Below are positions 26,028-35,377 of a stretch of 64,000 nt of DNA, one piece after another. Under the pieces are notes generated by a model. It saw only the letters and a program-made list of their open reading frames with translations. It did not search any database and was not told the origin of the DNA. The position numbers were made by a program, and so were the translations under genes. How positions within the stretch are numbered: the first letter of the stretch is position 1; each line of letters begins with the position of its first letter. The stretch comes from Treponema parvum (GTDB lineage Bacteria; Spirochaetota; Spirochaetia; Treponematales; Treponemataceae). The DNA is taken from NCBI RefSeq assembly GCF_017893965.1, contig NZ_CP054142.1:1240001-1304000 (forward strand), in the 5' to 3' direction.

Positions 26028-26510
26028 ATGGAAAATAAAAAATTTTATTGTGACGGGTTACAGTTCAGCTGTCAGCGCTGTTCGTTTTGCTGCGGTCATT
26101 CGCCCGGTTTCGTATATCTTTCTTATAAGGATTTAATGTCTCTCTGTAATTTTTTTAAGCTGTCGGTTACGGATTTCGTAAAACAAAAATGCCGGTGGGC
26201 GGATTATTATCACGGCGACAAAGTTCTTTCTCTGCTTGAAAAGGAAAACTATGACTGCGTGCTGTGGGACAAAGGGTGTACCGCATATGAAGCGAGACCC
26301 GTTCAGTGTTCCACTTACCCGTTTTGGTCATGGATGATACATGACAGGAAAACATGGGATGAATGCGCAAAGGATTGCCCCGGAATGAATAAGGGAGCGC
26401 TTCGGACTATTGAAGAAATAGAAAGAAATAAAAAAGCCTATGACGATAATACTCCGCTGAAAAAAGAAGAAGTCGAAAAACTGATCCGTAAAGAACAAAA
26501 CGGAACATAA
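26028..26510 (+). CDS. YkgJ-family cysteine-cluster protein
   Basis: I take the ATG at 26028, which gives 160 residues starting MENKKFYCDGLQFSCQRC; the frame is open to 25995. The CxxC-F-CC cluster CQRCSFCCG near residue 15 and later cysteines (CTAYEARPVQCSTYPFW near residue 85, then CAKDCPG) match the YkgJ/UPF0153 family, thought to bind zinc or an Fe-S cluster. No enzymatic role is established. There is no clear ribosome-binding site, so the exact start is uncertain. Confidence 0.8.
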   Translation: MENKKFYCDGLQFSCQRCSFCCGHSPGFVYLSYKDLMSLCNFFKLSVTDFVKQKCRWADYYHGDKVLSLLEKENYDCVLWDKGCTAYEARPVQCSTYPFWSWMIHDRKTWDECAKDCPGMNKGALRTIEEIERNKKAYDDNTPLKKEEVEKLIRKEQNGT

Positions 26511-26600
26511 GTGAAAGCAAAAACGATACCGTCGTCTTATCCGTTTTGTGCCGACAGCCTATAATGTTTGTGCGCTTGAATTGAATGATTTTAGGCAAAA

Positions 26601-26635
26601 GGGGCTGCCCAAAAGTAATAAACTTTTGCAGCCCC
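26601..26635. terminator. Bidirectional hairpin between convergent genes
   Basis: GGGGCTGC (26601-26608) and GCAGCCCC (26628-26635) pair, and the stem continues through AAAAGT/ACTTTT with a two-base bulge. It lies between the convergent genes at 26028 and 26661. Confidence 0.6.
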
Positions 26636-26660
26636 ATGTGATGCCTGAATGGGTAAAGCC

Positions 26661-27656
26661 TTATTTTATCTTTTCATAGATATAGACTTCGTGAATTTCT
26701 TTTGTGTATCCTTCGTTTTTAAACGGCCCTTGGCTCATGCCGAGTATTATCTGTGTGCCTCGGTTGTTCAGAACGAGCAGATCGTCCGTTACAGGATCTA
26801 TCGTCAAGCCCTCGATTTCGCCGGCGCGACGGAAATCTTTCATTTCCCTGAATAGGGTTAAGGGTTTTGCAAATGCGCCGCCGGCTATATATCCGCTACG
26901 CGTTACACACTTGCCGTTTTCAAGTTTTACACTCCACGGATTTTCCTTTACGACTTCCGTTCCCCAAACGAGTCCTGTGTACGGAACTTCCGAAACGTCA
27001 GCCTTATAGATGCAGTCTGCAATGTGATATGTGGATTCTCCGTCGTCGGCGGAAAACAGCATCGTTCCGTCTGCAATGTAGATTCCTTGACACCAGTACG
27101 GTTCGGGCCGGCACTGCATTTTTGTGTAATATTTTTTTGTTTCAAGACTGTACGCGTATACATAGCGGCTGTCTACCCAGTCCGAAAGCCATACGAGGTT
27201 TTTTTCACGATCGACGGCGACTCCCGAAACTTCAACCTGTCCCGACTCGGAACTCCACGGTATGTCTTCGATCCATTCTAGCGTGTCTGCGCTGTATATT
27301 GAAACTGCAATGTTGTATCCGCGGCCGTATTCGAATTTTTCATTTCCCGTGTAGATTTTTCCGTCAAAAACATCTATGTCGCCGAAGTGATTTGCCTGTT
27401 CGGGATTGGGGAATAGACCGTCTGTTTTAGTTTGAACGCGTTTTTTTACAAGCTTCCAATTATGGTCGAATTTGTAAAGACCTCGCGTGTCGGATACGTA
27501 AAAGAAATCTTTATCCGCCGCGATTCCTTGTCGTCCCGGAACTTCCACCACTTTCTTTAACCTGTATTCCGTGCCGATGTGCTGAGCTGCTATACCGGCG
27601 GTAAACAAACAAGCGGCTGTTAAAGTCGCAAGCGTTTTTTTAGTGATTTTTGTCAT
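26661..27656 (-). CDS. Secreted beta-propeller-like protein, function unknown
   Basis: The ATG at 27656 has AGGAGG upstream and gives 331 residues; the frame extends to 27677 without support. The N-terminus MTKITKKTLATLTAACLFTAGIAAQ is a signal peptide. The mature part shows repeated blade-like segments with D-G/D-x-x-G turns, such as GIAADKDFFYVSDTRGLYKF, GDIDVFDGKIYTGNE and GLTIDPVTDDLLVLNNRG. These suggest an NHL/SMP-30-type six-bladed propeller. Substrate or partner is unknown. It is monocistronic, with an AT-rich upstream region shared divergently with rnz. Confidence 0.75.
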   Translation of the reverse strand: MTKITKKTLATLTAACLFTAGIAAQHIGTEYRLKKVVEVPGRQGIAADKDFFYVSDTRGLYKFDHNWKLVKKRVQTKTDGLFPNPEQANHFGDIDVFDGKIYTGNEKFEYGRGYNIAVSIYSADTLEWIEDIPWSSESGQVEVSGVAVDREKNLVWLSDWVDSRYVYAYSLETKKYYTKMQCRPEPYWCQGIYIADGTMLFSADDGESTYHIADCIYKADVSEVPYTGLVWGTEVVKENPWSVKLENGKCVTRSGYIAGGAFAKPLTLFREMKDFRRAGEIEGLTIDPVTDDLLVLNNRGTQIILGMSQGPFKNEGYTKEIHEVYIYEKIK

Positions 27657-27799
27657 TTTTCCTCCTAAGTATTGCAAATGTTTTTACAAATCGATCTGTA
27701 AAAACCCGGTTTCAGTATAATTCACTATTTGAAATATGCAAGTTTTTTTATGCCGCCGGCAGAGACACGTTTGCGCGCGGTCATGCGCCGAGCCGATAA

Positions 27800-27828
27800 T
27801 TGTAAAAACATTTTATTTCATGTAAAGT
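27800..27828 (+). promoter_or_regulatory. Promoter of rnz, probable leaderless start
   Basis: TTGTAA (27800-27805) and TAAAGT (27823-27828), each 4 of 6 to consensus, are 17 bases apart. The -10 ends 6 bases before the rnz ATG. No Shine-Dalgarno sequence is seen. Confidence 0.45.
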
Positions 27829-27834
27829 AGAAGT

Positions 27835-28761
27835 ATGAACATGGAAGCGTTTGTTTTAGGCTGCGGAGGAATGATGCCGCTTCCTTACCGGCATTTGACG
27901 TCCGTTTTGCTCAGACGGGAAGGCGATCTTTTTTTATTTGACGGCGGAGAAGGAACTCAGGTTTCTTTACGGCGTCTTAATCTTAAATGGAAAAAGATAA
28001 GCGCCATATTCGTATCTCATACGCATGCCGATCACGTTACGGGACTTCCGGGAATTCTGATGCTTTCGTCTCAGGTAGACCGCAAAGAACCCTTGTATAT
28101 TTACGGCCCGCCAAAAATTGCAGAATACATCGAAACGAGCCGAAAAGTTTTGGACATGTACATAAATTACACGATCATAGTAAAAGAAATTTCAGCTCCG
28201 TGCGTCGTTCATGAAGGCGACGGGTTTTATATAAGAGCTTTCCCTCTTCAGCACACAAAAACTTGCGTAGGCTACACCCTTGAAGAACTTGATCGTCCCG
28301 GGGAATTTAACCCTGAAATGGCAAAAGAATTAAAAGTTGCCCGCGGCCCCTTATGGTCAAAGCTGCAAGCGGGCCAAGCGGTTACTGCGGAAGACGGTTC
28401 TACGGTACTTCCCGAACAGGTGATGGGAGCCAAACGCAGCGGAAGAAAATTCAGCTATGTTACGGATACGCTGTACATACCCTCTATAGCTAAAGAAGTG
28501 ACGGGTTCCGACCTTTTGATCTGCGAAGGTATGTTTATGGAAGACGTTTCGGATCAGGCGCGTGAAAAAAAACACATGACGGCGAAACAGGCCGCTACGG
28601 TTGCGCGCGACGCTAAGGTAAGGCGCATGGCGATGATTCACTACAGTCCCAGATATACTGACAAAGACCTTGACAGTCTTTTGACCGAAGCCAGACAGAT
28701 TTTCCCCGGAGCGGAACTTACAAAAGACCGCATGAGGTTTGAGATTCCTTACGTCGATTGA
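27835..28761 (+). CDS. rnz: Ribonuclease Z (tRNA 3'-end endonuclease), metallo-beta-lactamase fold
   Basis: The 308-residue cytosolic zinc nuclease trims tRNA 3' ends. It matters here because the tRNA genes in this window do not encode CCA. The zinc motif is SHTHADHVTGLPG (HxHxDH) near residue 60. The GGEGTQVSLRR block and the late MIHYSPRY histidine are family-typical, and FSYVTDT carries the conserved aspartate. A second in-frame ATG lies two codons downstream (27841), but the box-to-ATG distance favours 27835. Confidence 0.92.
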   Translation: MNMEAFVLGCGGMMPLPYRHLTSVLLRREGDLFLFDGGEGTQVSLRRLNLKWKKISAIFVSHTHADHVTGLPGILMLSSQVDRKEPLYIYGPPKIAEYIETSRKVLDMYINYTIIVKEISAPCVVHEGDGFYIRAFPLQHTKTCVGYTLEELDRPGEFNPEMAKELKVARGPLWSKLQAGQAVTAEDGSTVLPEQVMGAKRSGRKFSYVTDTLYIPSIAKEVTGSDLLICEGMFMEDVSDQAREKKHMTAKQAATVARDAKVRRMAMIHYSPRYTDKDLDSLLTEARQIFPGAELTKDRMRFEIPYVD

Positions 28762-29071
28762 AACAGCGACCGCGATATTTTAGCATAGGCCGGCACATTC
28801 GTAGACGAAAAAACTGAAAACATCAGCCAGAAAAAAAATCTTAGGTAGTATAATATTTTATACGGTATGTTATAAATTGTCTTAAAATGTATGAAATTTT
28901 ATACAGTCGCGAGACAAAGAAGCAGCCTAAAAACAGTTTGAAAGAGCCTCAATAGCGTGGTACAATTATTGATAAAGTCACATAAAGGCGAATTTTTCAA
29001 AATGGCTTAAAGCAGCTCGAAAGGTTTGTTGCCGCCGCTAAATGAAAAATCAAATGGAGAGGTAAAAAACT
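28762..29071. other. 310-base gene-free leader region before the hydrolase gene
   Basis: No gene is seen. The stretch from about 28835 to 28905 is very AT-rich with several TATAAT-like words. The best element is the promoter at 28938-28966. The end carries GGAGAGG as ribosome-binding site for the gene at 29072. Confidence 0.6.
28938..28966 (+). promoter_or_regulatory. Promoter upstream of the hydrolase-membrane fusion gene
   Basis: TTGAAA (28938-28943) and TACAAT (28961-28966) have exactly 17 bases between them. The predicted start is near 28973, leaving a leader of about 99 bases. Confidence 0.6.
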
Positions 29072-30913
29072 ATGAAAAAAGCAAAAATATGGCTGGTTAT
29101 CGCGTTGGCGATGTGCTTTATAAGCGTTATTGTAACGTCTGCCATACAGACATCGATGGGCAAGGTTAAAGTATCGGAATTAAGGCTGGCAGACACTGCG
29201 GGATATGAAGTGAGCGTACAGCTTTACAAACCGAACACGGCTACGCCCAAAAATCCCGCACCGTGTATAATCACAATAGAAGGCTGGTATAACAATAAGG
29301 AAATGCAGGACCTCTATTCCGTAGAATTTGCCCGCCGAGGATATGTAGTTATCGCAGCCGATATGCACGGCCACGGCGATTCGGAGGCGACGACGAATAA
29401 CGGCTTGTTTACCGCGGGCGTCGGCACGGATGCCGCCGTTGAACTTGCCGCGACCTTGCCGTATGTCGACCGTTCAAGGATAGGTATGACCGGTCATTCT
29501 TCCGGAGCGTCCGCCGGTATCAACATGGAAATCCAGGTGGATAACGAGAAAGAGAATCCGTTGGTAAAAGCCGCGCTTTTGCAGGCTTCCCTGTGGGTAG
29601 ACGACGCCGGACACGACTGTATAAGCGAATACGGAGATAAGCGTTCCGTAGGCATCATCCAGTCTAAATATGACGAATTCTATTACTATGCCGACGATAA
29701 AGGGAACGAGATCTATCCGGCGGAATTCTTGAAAACAGGAGGAGCAAAAAACTTCGTCAACTTCGGCCATGGCCCGCTAAATACGGCAGAGGTGGAAAGC
29801 GGAAAAATGTATGAGCTTACAACGAACGGGGAGACAAACTACCGCTCGATATATCAGAATAATACGACGCATCCTCGCGTCCATTTTTCAACGACCGCGG
29901 TAGCTTTTGCGATCAAATTCTTTGAAAAGGTATTTCCCGCGCCTAATCCCATTCCTGAAAATAATCAGGTGTGGCAGACAAAGGCGGCATTTAACCTTTT
30001 AGGGCTCATAGGAATAGGCTTGTTCATTGTAGCGTTTATCAATCTTATGGTAGAAACAAAATATTTTGCCGTATTGAAGGCAGATGAAGAAGTGAAGCCT
30101 AAAACAATAGAAAAAAAGGCGCTTATCTGGTATTGGATACCTCTGTGCATAGGTGCTCTGTTCTCCGGCTTGAGCTATAAATGGAGCATAGATCACATTT
30201 ATTCAAAAACAACTTCATTCTTCAATCAAACAGGTCCCCTTACAATCGGCATTTGGTCGGCGCTGAGCGGACTATTCTGCATCGTGATGCTCACGGTATG
30301 GTACTTCTCCGTAGGAAAGAAATCCGGCTTTTCTGTAAAAGATGAGGGCATAAAGATGCCATGGACAAAGATCCGGAAGACTGTTCAGCTTTCGCTCCTC
30401 ACGGTAACGCTTGCTTTTCTTATTCTCTTTGCCGCCGACTACTTCTGCAAGACGGATTTCAGGTTCTGGGTGCTGACGCTTAAAGCTTTTGACGCAGACA
30501 AGGTGAATATAGGACTGCGATTCCTGCCTTTCTTCCTGTTTTTCTATGTCGTCAACTCGATTTCCTGCAACTGCTTTAACTTCAATCAGGTTGGAGGCAG
30601 GTTCAACACTGCGATTTTCGGCCTTTTCAACGCGGGCGGCGCGATAGCATATGTGCTTATCCAGTATCTGACCTATTTTGTCACAGGGCTGCCCAAGTGG
30701 TATGCAAACGAAGGAGAAATGATAAGCGGAATATGGCTTTACGGTCCGATATTTTTCCTTTTCATAACGCCGTTTATTTCCAGAGCGGTGTATAAAAAAA
30801 CAAAGAATCCTTACCTGGCAGCTATTGTAATTGCAATAATCATTACGATGATGTCCGTCGCCAACACCACGACCATGCTCGGCGGCGGCGCATATGTGGC
30901 GGCAAGCTACTGA
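29072..30913 (+). CDS. Alpha/beta hydrolase fused to a multi-pass membrane domain
   Basis: The protein has 613 residues. An N-terminal helix (WLVIALAMCFISVIVTSAI) is followed by an alpha/beta-hydrolase domain (about residues 40-290). That domain has the nucleophile elbow GHSSG (S143), the oxyanion-side motif EGWYNN, DMHGHGDS, and a late catalytic histidine candidate in THPRVHFS. From about residue 305 to the end there are roughly eight hydrophobic segments. The hydrolase part therefore most likely faces outside the cytoplasm, anchored to a membrane domain of unknown role. I know this architecture only as an uncharacterised family. The substrate is unknown; an esterase or acyl-transfer role is inference. 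Confidence 0.75.
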   Translation: MKKAKIWLVIALAMCFISVIVTSAIQTSMGKVKVSELRLADTAGYEVSVQLYKPNTATPKNPAPCIITIEGWYNNKEMQDLYSVEFARRGYVVIAADMHGHGDSEATTNNGLFTAGVGTDAAVELAATLPYVDRSRIGMTGHSSGASAGINMEIQVDNEKENPLVKAALLQASLWVDDAGHDCISEYGDKRSVGIIQSKYDEFYYYADDKGNEIYPAEFLKTGGAKNFVNFGHGPLNTAEVESGKMYELTTNGETNYRSIYQNNTTHPRVHFSTTAVAFAIKFFEKVFPAPNPIPENNQVWQTKAAFNLLGLIGIGLFIVAFINLMVETKYFAVLKADEEVKPKTIEKKALIWYWIPLCIGALFSGLSYKWSIDHIYSKTTSFFNQTGPLTIGIWSALSGLFCIVMLTVWYFSVGKKSGFSVKDEGIKMPWTKIRKTVQLSLLTVTLAFLILFAADYFCKTDFRFWVLTLKAFDADKVNIGLRFLPFFLFFYVVNSISCNCFNFNQVGGRFNTAIFGLFNAGGAIAYVLIQYLTYFVTGLPKWYANEGEMISGIWLYGPIFFLFITPFISRAVYKKTKNPYLAAIVIAIIITMMSVANTTTMLGGGAYVAASY

Positions 30914-31087
30914 TTAAACATCCTGATGGCCTTGCGGTGAAAGATTGAGAAGATAAGGCGGGTGAACGACCGATGCGTGTGCTTGCGTGGTTCCGGTGAA
31001 GTGAAACCGTTGCTCGGGACGGTAGGTAGCGCCGGGATCCGCCTTTCGTAGCGGTTGTTGCCGGAAGTTCTGGGCGCCGGCTTCAGC

Positions 31088-31810
31088 TTAACTTCGCCCA
31101 TGTGCTATCGACAAGAGGCAAAGCATAAAAACATTATATAAAAAATGCGCTGCAAAACCCGTAAAAATATTTTTGCTTTTCAAATAGCACTTCCTGAGCG
31201 CTATTCCCGCTATAAAGGAATTGAGAACCGAAGCCCATCCGGCGTACCTGTGTGAAAACGCGAATACAAGTACTGAAACAAGTTCCGTTGCATAAAAACA
31301 GATGATATCGCGCTTACTGCGGCACGCGGAGCGCGGATTTTTCATAAAAAAATAATACAAAAATCCGGGCAAAACCATCCTGTACATGACTTCTTCATAA
31401 AACGCGCTTACAAAAAACGCCGGTATCATGGAGGCCGCATTTGCCGCGTTTTCTCCGGGCACAAGATCTGCAGAAAACGCCCTGTTTGATAAGCAGACGG
31501 TAAAAATATTTATGCATACCGCCGTGACAATCAGCGTTCCGAACGTTAAAAAAAAATAAGAGGAATTAAGAGCAAATTTTAAAATTTCCGACGCGTTTAA
31601 AACTGTCTTTTTTTTATCCGATTTCGCCTTTTTATATTTCCCGTAAAGACTGCATTGAAAATATAAAAATATTGAAATGCAAAAAGAACACAGATATGAC
31701 AATATGCCCGGAAAAGCGTATTGTTCCGGGCCTTTAAAAAGCGGGGGTAAAAGACAAAGGGCGGCTATAAAGGCGAATTCAATGGCAAGGTAGTGTTTTT
31801 TAATATACAT
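31088..31810 (-). CDS. CPBP-family intramembrane metalloprotease (CAAX protease/bacteriocin-processing type)
   Basis: I take the ATG at 31810 (240 residues, MYIKKHYLAIEFAFIAALC). The frame stays open to 31999, but that extension overlaps the divergent PilZ gene and is charged and membrane-unfriendly. There are six to seven membrane segments. The protease motif EEVMYR (EExxxR) lies near residue 145. The second motif, FxxxH-type, is FAFSHRYAGWASVLNSFIAG, and the last conserved block GFAAHFLYNVF is present. Members cleave prenylated proteins or peptides in the membrane; the target here is unknown. Confidence 0.8.
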   Translation of the reverse strand: MYIKKHYLAIEFAFIAALCLLPPLFKGPEQYAFPGILSYLCSFCISIFLYFQCSLYGKYKKAKSDKKKTVLNASEILKFALNSSYFFLTFGTLIVTAVCINIFTVCLSNRAFSADLVPGENAANAASMIPAFFVSAFYEEVMYRMVLPGFLYYFFMKNPRSACRSKRDIICFYATELVSVLVFAFSHRYAGWASVLNSFIAGIALRKCYLKSKNIFTGFAAHFLYNVFMLCLLSIAHGRS

Positions 31811-31841
31811 TATGATAAGATAATATAAATTCGGAGTCGTT

Positions 31842-32888
31842 TTGTATATTACCGCCGTCGTTTTAATTTCTGCCGCCGCATCCCTTTCTTTTTTGTATTT
31901 CCTTTCGGGAAAGAAACTGAAATTTTTTGCAGCCGGTTTTGACAGAGGATTTTCGCTGTCGCAGCTGCTGATCCTATGGCGGTATTCTTTAGACATCAAA
32001 ATTGGGAAACCAGAATCCCTGTTTGAATCTGCGGAAGCGATCGCAAGATGTGTTTTACACCTTACCGATAAGGCTGCGGCTGACGGAACGGAAAATTCCG
32101 CTTCTATGCAGGATCTTCTTGCAAAACTGTATGAGCTTCAGATAAGCAAGGATATTGATTCGTCCGGTAAAAAGAAGGGCATTTATTCTACCAGAGAACT
32201 CAGCATAGGGCAGAAAATTGTCATCATTCTGCCTCATAAAGGCGTATTTGTTTCAAGGATCGTCAATAATCTGCACGAACTTACAATAGAGATGCCTGTG
32301 CGCCAGAATAAGGATCTGGGCAATGTAAATAGGGTTCTCTGGATAAAAAAAGATATTACAGTATATCTGTGGCGGAAAAACGACGCCAACTATGTGTTCG
32401 ATACTAAAGTTTTGGCTTCGGGAACTTTTAGGGATGAGCCTGTATTATACATTCCTCACAGCAATAATCTTTTTAGAATACAAAAGCGAAAAACTTTGAG
32501 AGCCGCGTGCGACATTCCGGCCACCCTTTTTTTGCTTCCTAAAAAAGATTCTCGTCAGTCTGAAATTAAAGAAAAAGGTTACCGCTGTATGGTGGAAGAC
32601 ATTTCTACTGCGGGAGCTTTGATAAGAATAGGCGGAAAAGGACTTTCGAACGTAAAGATGAGGCTTGTGTTTTTTATTAACTCCGAGGAAATAGTCATGT
32701 CCGGCGTGATCCGTTTTGCCGAATTTAACGAGGCTTTAAATCAGTCGCATCTACACTTTGAATGCATAAGTATTTCGCCTAAAATGCGTAACAAAATCAT
32801 GGCTTTCGTGTATAATACTATGCCGCAGGAACAACAATATGTTATGGAAGCTCTTTCGCAGACGGGAACTGATGAAAGCGATGGTTAA
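31842..32888 (+). CDS. PilZ-domain protein, likely c-di-GMP receptor
   Basis: The protein has 348 residues. It starts at a TTG (31842) with GGAG at 31833-31836. The first helix (YITAVVLISAAASLSFLYFL) anchors it in the membrane. A central domain (about residues 40-200) resembles the N-terminal part of flagellar-brake-type proteins. The PilZ domain follows, with the c-di-GMP motif RKTLR (R216, R220) and DISTAG (residues 253-258). It probably links c-di-GMP to motility or surface behaviour. A HEAT-repeat gene follows 39 bases later. Confidence 0.85.
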   Translation: MYITAVVLISAAASLSFLYFLSGKKLKFFAAGFDRGFSLSQLLILWRYSLDIKIGKPESLFESAEAIARCVLHLTDKAAADGTENSASMQDLLAKLYELQISKDIDSSGKKKGIYSTRELSIGQKIVIILPHKGVFVSRIVNNLHELTIEMPVRQNKDLGNVNRVLWIKKDITVYLWRKNDANYVFDTKVLASGTFRDEPVLYIPHSNNLFRIQKRKTLRAACDIPATLFLLPKKDSRQSEIKEKGYRCMVEDISTAGALIRIGGKGLSNVKMRLVFFINSEEIVMSGVIRFAEFNEALNQSHLHFECISISPKMRNKIMAFVYNTMPQEQQYVMEALSQTGTDESDG

Positions 32889-32927
32889 ATTTAGTTGAAA
32901 ACGAAGCAGAGAATTACAGGAATTTAT

Positions 32928-34094
32928 ATGAAAAGTGAAAAAATTAAAAACATATTTTTTATCATGATGTTTGTGTCGGCTGTGCCGTTTTTTGCACAGG
33001 AAACTGGCAATATAAAGAATTTTATTAAGGGAAATATTGAAGATAAAATTTCAGCCGTAAAAAAATCTTCCGGAAAAGAGGCTGCATATATTTCTCTAAA
33101 AACCGTAGATTTTGTGCTGGAAAATGTGTCCGAAATAGGCACAAAAGACAGGGAATTTAACGCTCTTGCAGTTACGGGTATTCTTGCATTGCCCGCCAAC
33201 GAAGCGCAAACGCAGTCTTCGACACTTTCAAAGCTTTACAAACTGTTTTCACTTTTTGACGATACCACCATAAGAATTTCCGTCATTGAAAAGATCGTTC
33301 AGTTTTATGAAATTGTGCCGTCTGAAGATTCCGTACGGTTCATTTCCGAATTCCTTGCCGGCAGTCTAAAAGAAAAGAAAGTTTCCGACGTACAAAAGGC
33401 TGCAATAATATCTTTAGGGAAAATAGGCGGCGGTTCGTCGTTTAACGTTTTATATAAGTGCCTGCAGTCTCCCGTTTTTTCACAGTTAGCGGTTGATATA
33501 AAAACTTCCATAGAAAACTCTGCTGACAGATCGCTTACCGAAATACTTCAGATAATAAATAATGCGGACGTCGATCAGATGTCCGGCCTGTTTAACCTTA
33601 TAAAAAACAGTCCTAAAATATCTTCGTCATTTAAATCTGAAATTGCAGAAAATATCCTACTTGAAACATTAGATATATTGAAAGGCCGAGACGATAAAGC
33701 CCTGCTTGATTTGGAAATGGAAGCGTTTAGTTTTATGGTCGAAAACAATTGGACTAGAGCTTCGTCTCTCATAGTGAAGTTTTTTTTGCAGTCAAAAAAG
33801 AATTATGAAGCGTCCAAAATCAGCGAAGCCCAGTTTATAAAGATCATAAACGGATTTTCAAACATTTCTACGGCGGAATCGTCAAAGGCCTTAACCGAAT
33901 ATTTGGGTGAATTGAATAAGAAAACCGAAGAAGGCAGCGTACCGTCCGAGGATCTTATGCTTGCCGTAGTAAGGACGTTGGGCAAACTCGGAAGCAAGAC
34001 GGCGTTCGATCAGCTTTTATTCGTAACTTATCTTGATTACCCTGAAAGTGTCATAGCGGAAGCTAGGAGCGCCCTTACAAAACTTAAATGGTAA
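32928..34094 (+). CDS. Secreted HEAT-repeat protein
   Basis: The protein has 388 residues from the ATG at 32928 (AGGA upstream); a TTG at 32895 in the same frame is less likely. A signal peptide (KNIFFIMMFVSAVPFFAQ) is followed by helical repeats, for example VQKAAIISLGKIGGGSSFNVLYKCL, DLMLAVVRTLGKLGSKTAFDQLL and VIAEARSALTKL. The function is unknown. Its last bases overlap the comEC start (ATGGTAA), so comEC translation is coupled to it. It is similar in kind to the protein at 22261. Confidence 0.8.
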   Translation: MKSEKIKNIFFIMMFVSAVPFFAQETGNIKNFIKGNIEDKISAVKKSSGKEAAYISLKTVDFVLENVSEIGTKDREFNALAVTGILALPANEAQTQSSTLSKLYKLFSLFDDTTIRISVIEKIVQFYEIVPSEDSVRFISEFLAGSLKEKKVSDVQKAAIISLGKIGGGSSFNVLYKCLQSPVFSQLAVDIKTSIENSADRSLTEILQIINNADVDQMSGLFNLIKNSPKISSSFKSEIAENILLETLDILKGRDDKALLDLEMEAFSFMVENNWTRASSLIVKFFLQSKKNYEASKISEAQFIKIINGFSNISTAESSKALTEYLGELNKKTEEGSVPSEDLMLAVVRTLGKLGSKTAFDQLLFVTYLDYPESVIAEARSALTKLKW

Positions 34095-35371
34095 ACGATT
34101 TTACTGAAAAATCCGAATTACGATTTTTGCTTAACCCGATCGTCTTATCGGCGCTCTTGTGTTCCCTAGTAATTTATTCCAATTCCGGCGTTTTTTCTGC
34201 GAAAAGAATTTTTTTTACGTCGGGAATAAAAAAAGATTCGATCTGTGTGCTTTACGGAAAAGTAAAAGGAAATCCTTTTAAGCAAAGGCAATTTTATAAA
34301 GTAACTTTGGATGTTTTTTCGGTCGAAAACAAAGACGGGGTGCGCTGCAGCGGCAAAGGAAGAGTCGAAGCGTATATTCCTGAAAAATTTGTTGAAAAAT
34401 GGTATCCCGGTAAACTGTATACCGAAAGCGATACTGCAAACGGCAATGATGTCGGAATTCCTGTTGAAGACGGCACAAACCTTATTCTATCAGGATATTT
34501 TTCTTCCGATGTTTTTTACGTTCAAAATATTGTTACAAAACCTTTTTCAGCCGGAGTTTACGGGCGGCTTTTGTATTTTCGAGCTATGTGCAGATTGCAA
34601 TTTAAAAGACTCATGTTTGCATGGGGCGAAGCGGGAGGGCTTTTGCTTGCGCTCCTGTCCGGCTCCAGAGAATATGTAGATGACAACCTTTCAAAAGCTT
34701 TTAAAGCGGCGGGCTTGTCGCATATAATGGCCCTGTCGGGGATGCATTTGTCTTTATTTTCCGGCATAGCCGTCTTTTTGGGCAAAAAGGCAAAGAATAA
34801 AAAAATCGAGTTTTTATTGCAAAGCTCATTTATTCTTTTTTTCGTGTGGTTTGCAGGAATTTCACCGTCTCTTTTTAGGGCGCTTTTATGCAGTTCTTTA
34901 ATGCTTTTTTCATCGCTTGCAGGATCAAGGCCGCGGCCGCTTCACATACTTTCTTGGGCGTTTTTGCTGCACGTATTCATATTTCCCGAACATGTTTTTT
35001 TTCAGGCGTTTATACTTTCATACGGAGCGCTCGCAGGTATACTGACTTTCGGCGAGGTAATAAAACCGGCGATCATGCATAATGTTCCCGAGCTTATTTC
35101 ATCCAATTTTTCATCGTCGCTGGGCGCCCAAATTTTTACGGCTCCTTATTCGCTTTTCGTGTTTAAATCCTTTATGCCGGTTTGCACCGTCGCGACGATC
35201 ATCGTTTCGCCTGCGGTTACGGCTTTTATGTACTTCGGACTATTGTTCATAGTTTTATCGTTCTTTTTGCCTTTTCTTTCGTCCGCTTTTGGTGTTATTA
35301 TGCAATTGTTGTATTATGCGGTAAAGATTCCCGTAATCTTTTTTTCAAAAATGCCCGCTTTTTATGTGTAA
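34088..35371 (+). CDS. comEC: ComEC/Rec2-family membrane protein, competence domain only
   Basis: The 427-residue protein has many membrane segments. The competence-domain signature GLSHIMALSGMHLSLFSGI near residue 215 is clear, followed by FVWFAGISPSLFRALLCSS. Full-length ComEC proteins (about 700-800 residues) also have an extracytoplasmic OB-fold, whose remnants can be seen around residues 45-150, and a C-terminal metallo-beta-lactamase domain. The metallo-beta-lactamase domain is absent. ComEC forms the channel for single-stranded DNA uptake; no other competence genes are in the window. It starts inside the previous gene and ends 7 bases before rsmA. Confidence 0.85.
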   Translation: MVNDFTEKSELRFLLNPIVLSALLCSLVIYSNSGVFSAKRIFFTSGIKKDSICVLYGKVKGNPFKQRQFYKVTLDVFSVENKDGVRCSGKGRVEAYIPEKFVEKWYPGKLYTESDTANGNDVGIPVEDGTNLILSGYFSSDVFYVQNIVTKPFSAGVYGRLLYFRAMCRLQFKRLMFAWGEAGGLLLALLSGSREYVDDNLSKAFKAAGLSHIMALSGMHLSLFSGIAVFLGKKAKNKKIEFLLQSSFILFFVWFAGISPSLFRALLCSSLMLFSSLAGSRPRPLHILSWAFLLHVFIFPEHVFFQAFILSYGALAGILTFGEVIKPAIMHNVPELISSNFSSSLGAQIFTAPYSLFVFKSFMPVCTVATIIVSPAVTAFMYFGLLFIVLSFFLPFLSSAFGVIMQLLYYAVKIPVIFFSKMPAFYV

Positions 35372-35377
35372 ATTAAA

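Noticed and set aside
31811-31999. N-terminal extension of the CPBP protease to 31999
   Set aside because: It overlaps the divergent PilZ gene, is highly charged and has no start signal; the ATG at 31810 gives a normal membrane start.
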